Assembly (NCBI RefSeq): GCF_030247195.1
Contig: NC_080671.1
Span: forward strand, 212,764,851 to 212,828,850
From: Topomyia yanbarensis
Lineage: Eukaryota > Arthropoda > Insecta > Diptera > Culicidae
Direction of reading: 5' to 3'
DNA length: 64,000 bases
Made by a program: the position numbers and the translations under genes
Notes under the pieces: model-generated
The model's database searches: none
Told to the model about the DNA's origin: nothing
The model's input: only the letters and a program-made list of their open reading frames with translations
Part shown: positions 61,847-64,000 of the stretch, in pieces
Numbering within the stretch: the first letter of the stretch is position 1
Layout: every line of letters starts with the position of its first letter

Positions 61847-62824
61847 CTATACTATTCCATTCTTGCTGCCACCAATCGAATCGATTCTCCCATCTTCCTC
61901 ACGTTTCTGGTGTTTCTCCGATTGTAGTACATACTCGATATCCTCCGCCAGGGTGAAGCAGATGGGGATCATCTTGGTGATAGCGCATACTGCTTCCGAC
62001 GATATTGTTCTGTACGCACTCTCAACTTGCACGGCCATCAGCCGGAATGTCCTGTTCAGCTTTTCACGGTTCCACTTGGTTTTCAACGCAGCACCCCAGA
62101 CAGGACCCCCATATCGTAGTACCGATGACGAAACAGTAGATAGCAAACGTCTCGTGCTGCTTCTCGGACCGCCGACATTTGGGTGATTTTCGCTTTCGCG
62201 GTCGTTGCCTTTGCTGACTTTTCGCAGTCGTAGTCGACGTGGTTGTTGAAGCTCAACCTGTCGTCGATTAGTACTCCCAATTGCTTCAGTGCACGCTTTG
62301 ATGCGATCACGTGCCCTTCGACATGGATCTGCATTCATTGAACCGCTTTGCAATTGCTAACCAACAACACCTCCGTCTTGTGGTGAGCTATGTGCAGCTT
62401 TAACCGTTTCATCCAGCTCCTGATCGTGTCTATTATCTCCGTCCCGCACCTTTACTTCTTCAAGTGTCTCACCCATCACCGTTAGTGACACGTCGTCCGC
62501 GAAACCCACGATTTTCCCTTTCCTGGGCAGCCAGAGTGTTAAAACCCCATTGTACATCCCGTTCCAAAGAGTTGGATCTGGAATAGACAGTCGGCAATCC
62601 TCATTCTGTGCAGCGCTGCAGCAATGGCTTCCCGGCTGGCGCTGTTTAAATGCATTCTTCGCACCTATCGTGATCACAGCGAAGTATCGATTTCCTGTTC
62701 GCTTGTGTTTAGATGCCTTCTCAGCACTCTCGAGCACTGTTCGAACTGCATTCACTGTCGATACTCCTTTGCGGAATCCGAACTGCATCTTGGATAGTCC
62801 GCGCTCACCCTCCGTGTATTTCAT
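61847..62824 (-). pseudogene. R1-like reverse transcriptase and thumb, frameshifted with palm deletion
   Basis: 62357-62824 reads LSKMQFGFRKGVSTVNAV, then AVITIGAKNAF (motif A with the first Asp changed to Gly) and GKIVGFADDVSLTVMG (FADD box). Between them about 60 residues, including the PQG motif, are missing, leaving DPTLWNGMYNG joined directly. 62083-62334 carries the thumb (LKQLGVLIDDRLSFNNHVDY). 61847-62353 carries VLRYGGPVWGAALKTKWNRE and FRLMAVQVESAYRTISSEAV in yet another frame. The copy is inactive. Confidence 0.7.
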
Positions 62825-63256
62825 CAGCCTGCTAAGAATGATTCAATGGCATTTCGGGGAAGTTGCCTTCATTTAAAAACTTCTGCAGAACCTTCCTGAA
62901 CATGTCCGGATATGCCACGATCGCAGCTTTCAGCACCACGTTTGGTATTCAATCCGAACCGGGGGCTTTCTTTGATTTCATGCGCTTCGACGCTTCTGCG
63001 AGCTTATCGTTAGTCACTTGCCGATTGTCTGTGTTTGCTCCATCTTTTTCTCCGTACGGTGTTAGTGGCCAGATAGTTGGATCGTGCTTCGGGAAGAGAC
63101 CCTCAACGATTATCTTCAGCGTACCCGGGCATATTTCGACCCTTCATTTTCGCCATCACGACTTGGTACGCGGCGTCCCAGGGATTGGCGTCTACTTCTT
63201 GGTAGAGCTCCTTGTAGCAATCTGACTTGCTAAGCCTGTCTTGCGCTCTTCTCTAT

Positions 63257-63439
63257 CTAGTTCCGATATTGCTGGACGCTGTCTGTTGCGTGGTTCCAGT
63301 TTTCGCGGCACTGTGGCGCCACAATCCTTCTTGTTAGATCAGCCGCATCCATGTTCTCGGTCCCGCCGTTCAGCCGAAGTGGCTCAACGAAGAGGTCTTT
63401 TTTGCAGGCTTTCGTCTTCCACTTTCGCTCGCCGGTCAT
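63257..63439 (-). pseudogene. R1-like ORF2 linker before the reverse transcriptase
   Basis: KTKACKKDLFVEPLRLNGGT and DAADLTRRIVA match, from memory, the linker between endonuclease and reverse transcriptase of mosquito R1-type elements. Weak traces of the fingers domain follow in broken frames down to ~62850. A hairpin AAAAAGAGT-TTGTGAT-ACTCTTTTT at 63514-63538 marks the upstream edge. Confidence 0.5.
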
Positions 63440-63539
63440 CCTTCTTTTGCTGCTGCAGCGTTCCGTTAACCGGTACGGTAGCGAATCGTCTGGTGGTCGC
63501 TATGCGAGTTAACAAAAAGAGTTTGTGATACTCTTTTTA

Positions 63540-64000
63540 AAAAATACAACTACACTACTCTACCGTTCCACGTCGAATGAATTTATTTCAATTAATTAGC
63601 CCTAACTACAGTTCAATACTGCTAACTCTGCAATCCTCGCGGTGGTGCCATCCATCCGGTCACACGTTGCCATCGATTGGGTCGCACGTTGTCGTCGTCT
63701 AACAAAAATGCCTAGCTTGGCGATTGCGATGTTTGCCGGTTGTCTCGAGGAACTTCGACGTCAGCACCTGAGTCGCGTGGCTTCATCGTTAACTCGTCCT
63801 TCCTGAGAGATGAGGTTCCGTACGAATCACTTCTCTGATTGTCAAACGTCTAATGTTAGGTTGGATGTCTGGTACTGGATCTTCGACTGTTGTGGTCCTG
63901 GCTGCAGGTTGTATGTTTATGGTAGCTGATCTATGGATGAGAAATCTAAGGAGAAATGCTATACCGATTAAGCTAGGTAGGGACATAATTCCCCCGAAAA
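63540..64000 (-). other. Unidentified interval, possibly LTR-like
   Basis: A 65-codon minus frame (63789-63986) begins with a hydrophobic segment (IGIAFLLRFLI) followed by a polar tail. It stops just before a purine-rich AGGAAGGACGAG and AGTTAACG. That is faintly like the end of an envelope gene and the start of an LTR in insect retroviral-type elements, but the window ends here and I see nothing decisive. Confidence 0.2.

Larger units (their letters stand above)
60746..63515 (-). mobile_element. R1-clade-like non-LTR retrotransposon, degenerate
   Basis: Minus-strand ORF2 relic with several frame breaks. Recognisable parts run from the linker before the reverse transcriptase (63439) to the C-terminal Cys/His motif (~61580). 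The 3' UTR follows to a T-run at 60745-60752, presumably the poly(A) tail. The endonuclease is missing. R1-type assignment rests on the C-terminal CPECDNVEEAPEHVVFECSR motif and the absence of RNase H. Confidence 0.7.

Noticed and set aside
63789..63986. Envelope gene end of an insect retroviral-type element
   Set aside because: Only a short hydrophobic stretch and a purine-rich run suggest it. No envelope motif, paired LTR or target duplication is visible in the window, so it is listed only as unidentified.

Overview
This is repeat-rich eukaryotic DNA, almost certainly from an insect and most likely a culicine mosquito (Aedes-like). The evidence is the AT-rich background, nested non-LTR retrotransposons of LOA, I, R1, Jockey and CR1/L2 type, a Copia element, many short inverted-repeat elements, long (TA)n tracts and a 500-N assembly gap. 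The species call rests on remembered family resemblance, not a search. I see no convincing host protein-coding gene, no tRNA or rRNA gene, and nothing prokaryotic.

Layout. 1-11.2 kb: a LOA-like single-ORF element sits in a dispersed repeat, flanked by an unusually long (~224 bp) target duplication. It is split by a nearly complete 6-kb I-clade-like element on the opposite strand, with an 11-bp target duplication. 11.2-20.4 kb: a second, 5'-truncated copy of the I-like element. It is broken by two (TA)n tracts, a large palindrome and the N gap, and this part looks partly mis-assembled. 20.4-29.5 kb: mostly non-coding, with two oppositely oriented minisatellites of TTCCCGGAA units, several MITE-like elements and a Jockey-type 3' fragment. 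29.5-32.1 kb: a decayed Copia element on the minus strand. 32-41 kb: copies of a 1.5-kb repeat (called X here), an inverted and tandem 346-bp satellite-like block, and intergenic DNA. 45.3-48.1 kb: a well-formed non-autonomous LTR element with identical 210-bp LTRs, a 5-bp target duplication, PBS and PPT. It carries no gene, but holds about 900 bp of a 7-bp satellite. 50-55 kb: a second Copia fragment, a third X copy and inverted repeats around a THAP-like remnant. 55.5-57.7 kb: repetitive modules. 59.3-60.7 kb: a CR1/L2-like reverse transcriptase fragment lying inside inverted repeats. 60.7-63.5 kb: a degenerate R1-like pseudogene on the minus strand.

How the parts relate. The autonomous-type elements encode endonuclease and reverse transcriptase, plus RNase H in the LOA- and I-like elements, for target-primed retrotransposition. 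Most copies are broken. The best preserved are ORF1 of the first I-like copy, the LOA ORF apart from its insertion, and the LTR element's cis-acting sequences. The best candidate for something not yet described is the satellite-carrying LTR element at 45.3-48.1 kb. The most important caution is that several junctions (13.1, 14.3, 16.4, 32.1 and perhaps 49.9 kb) fall in self-complementary (TA)n tracts or beside the gap and need long-read confirmation.
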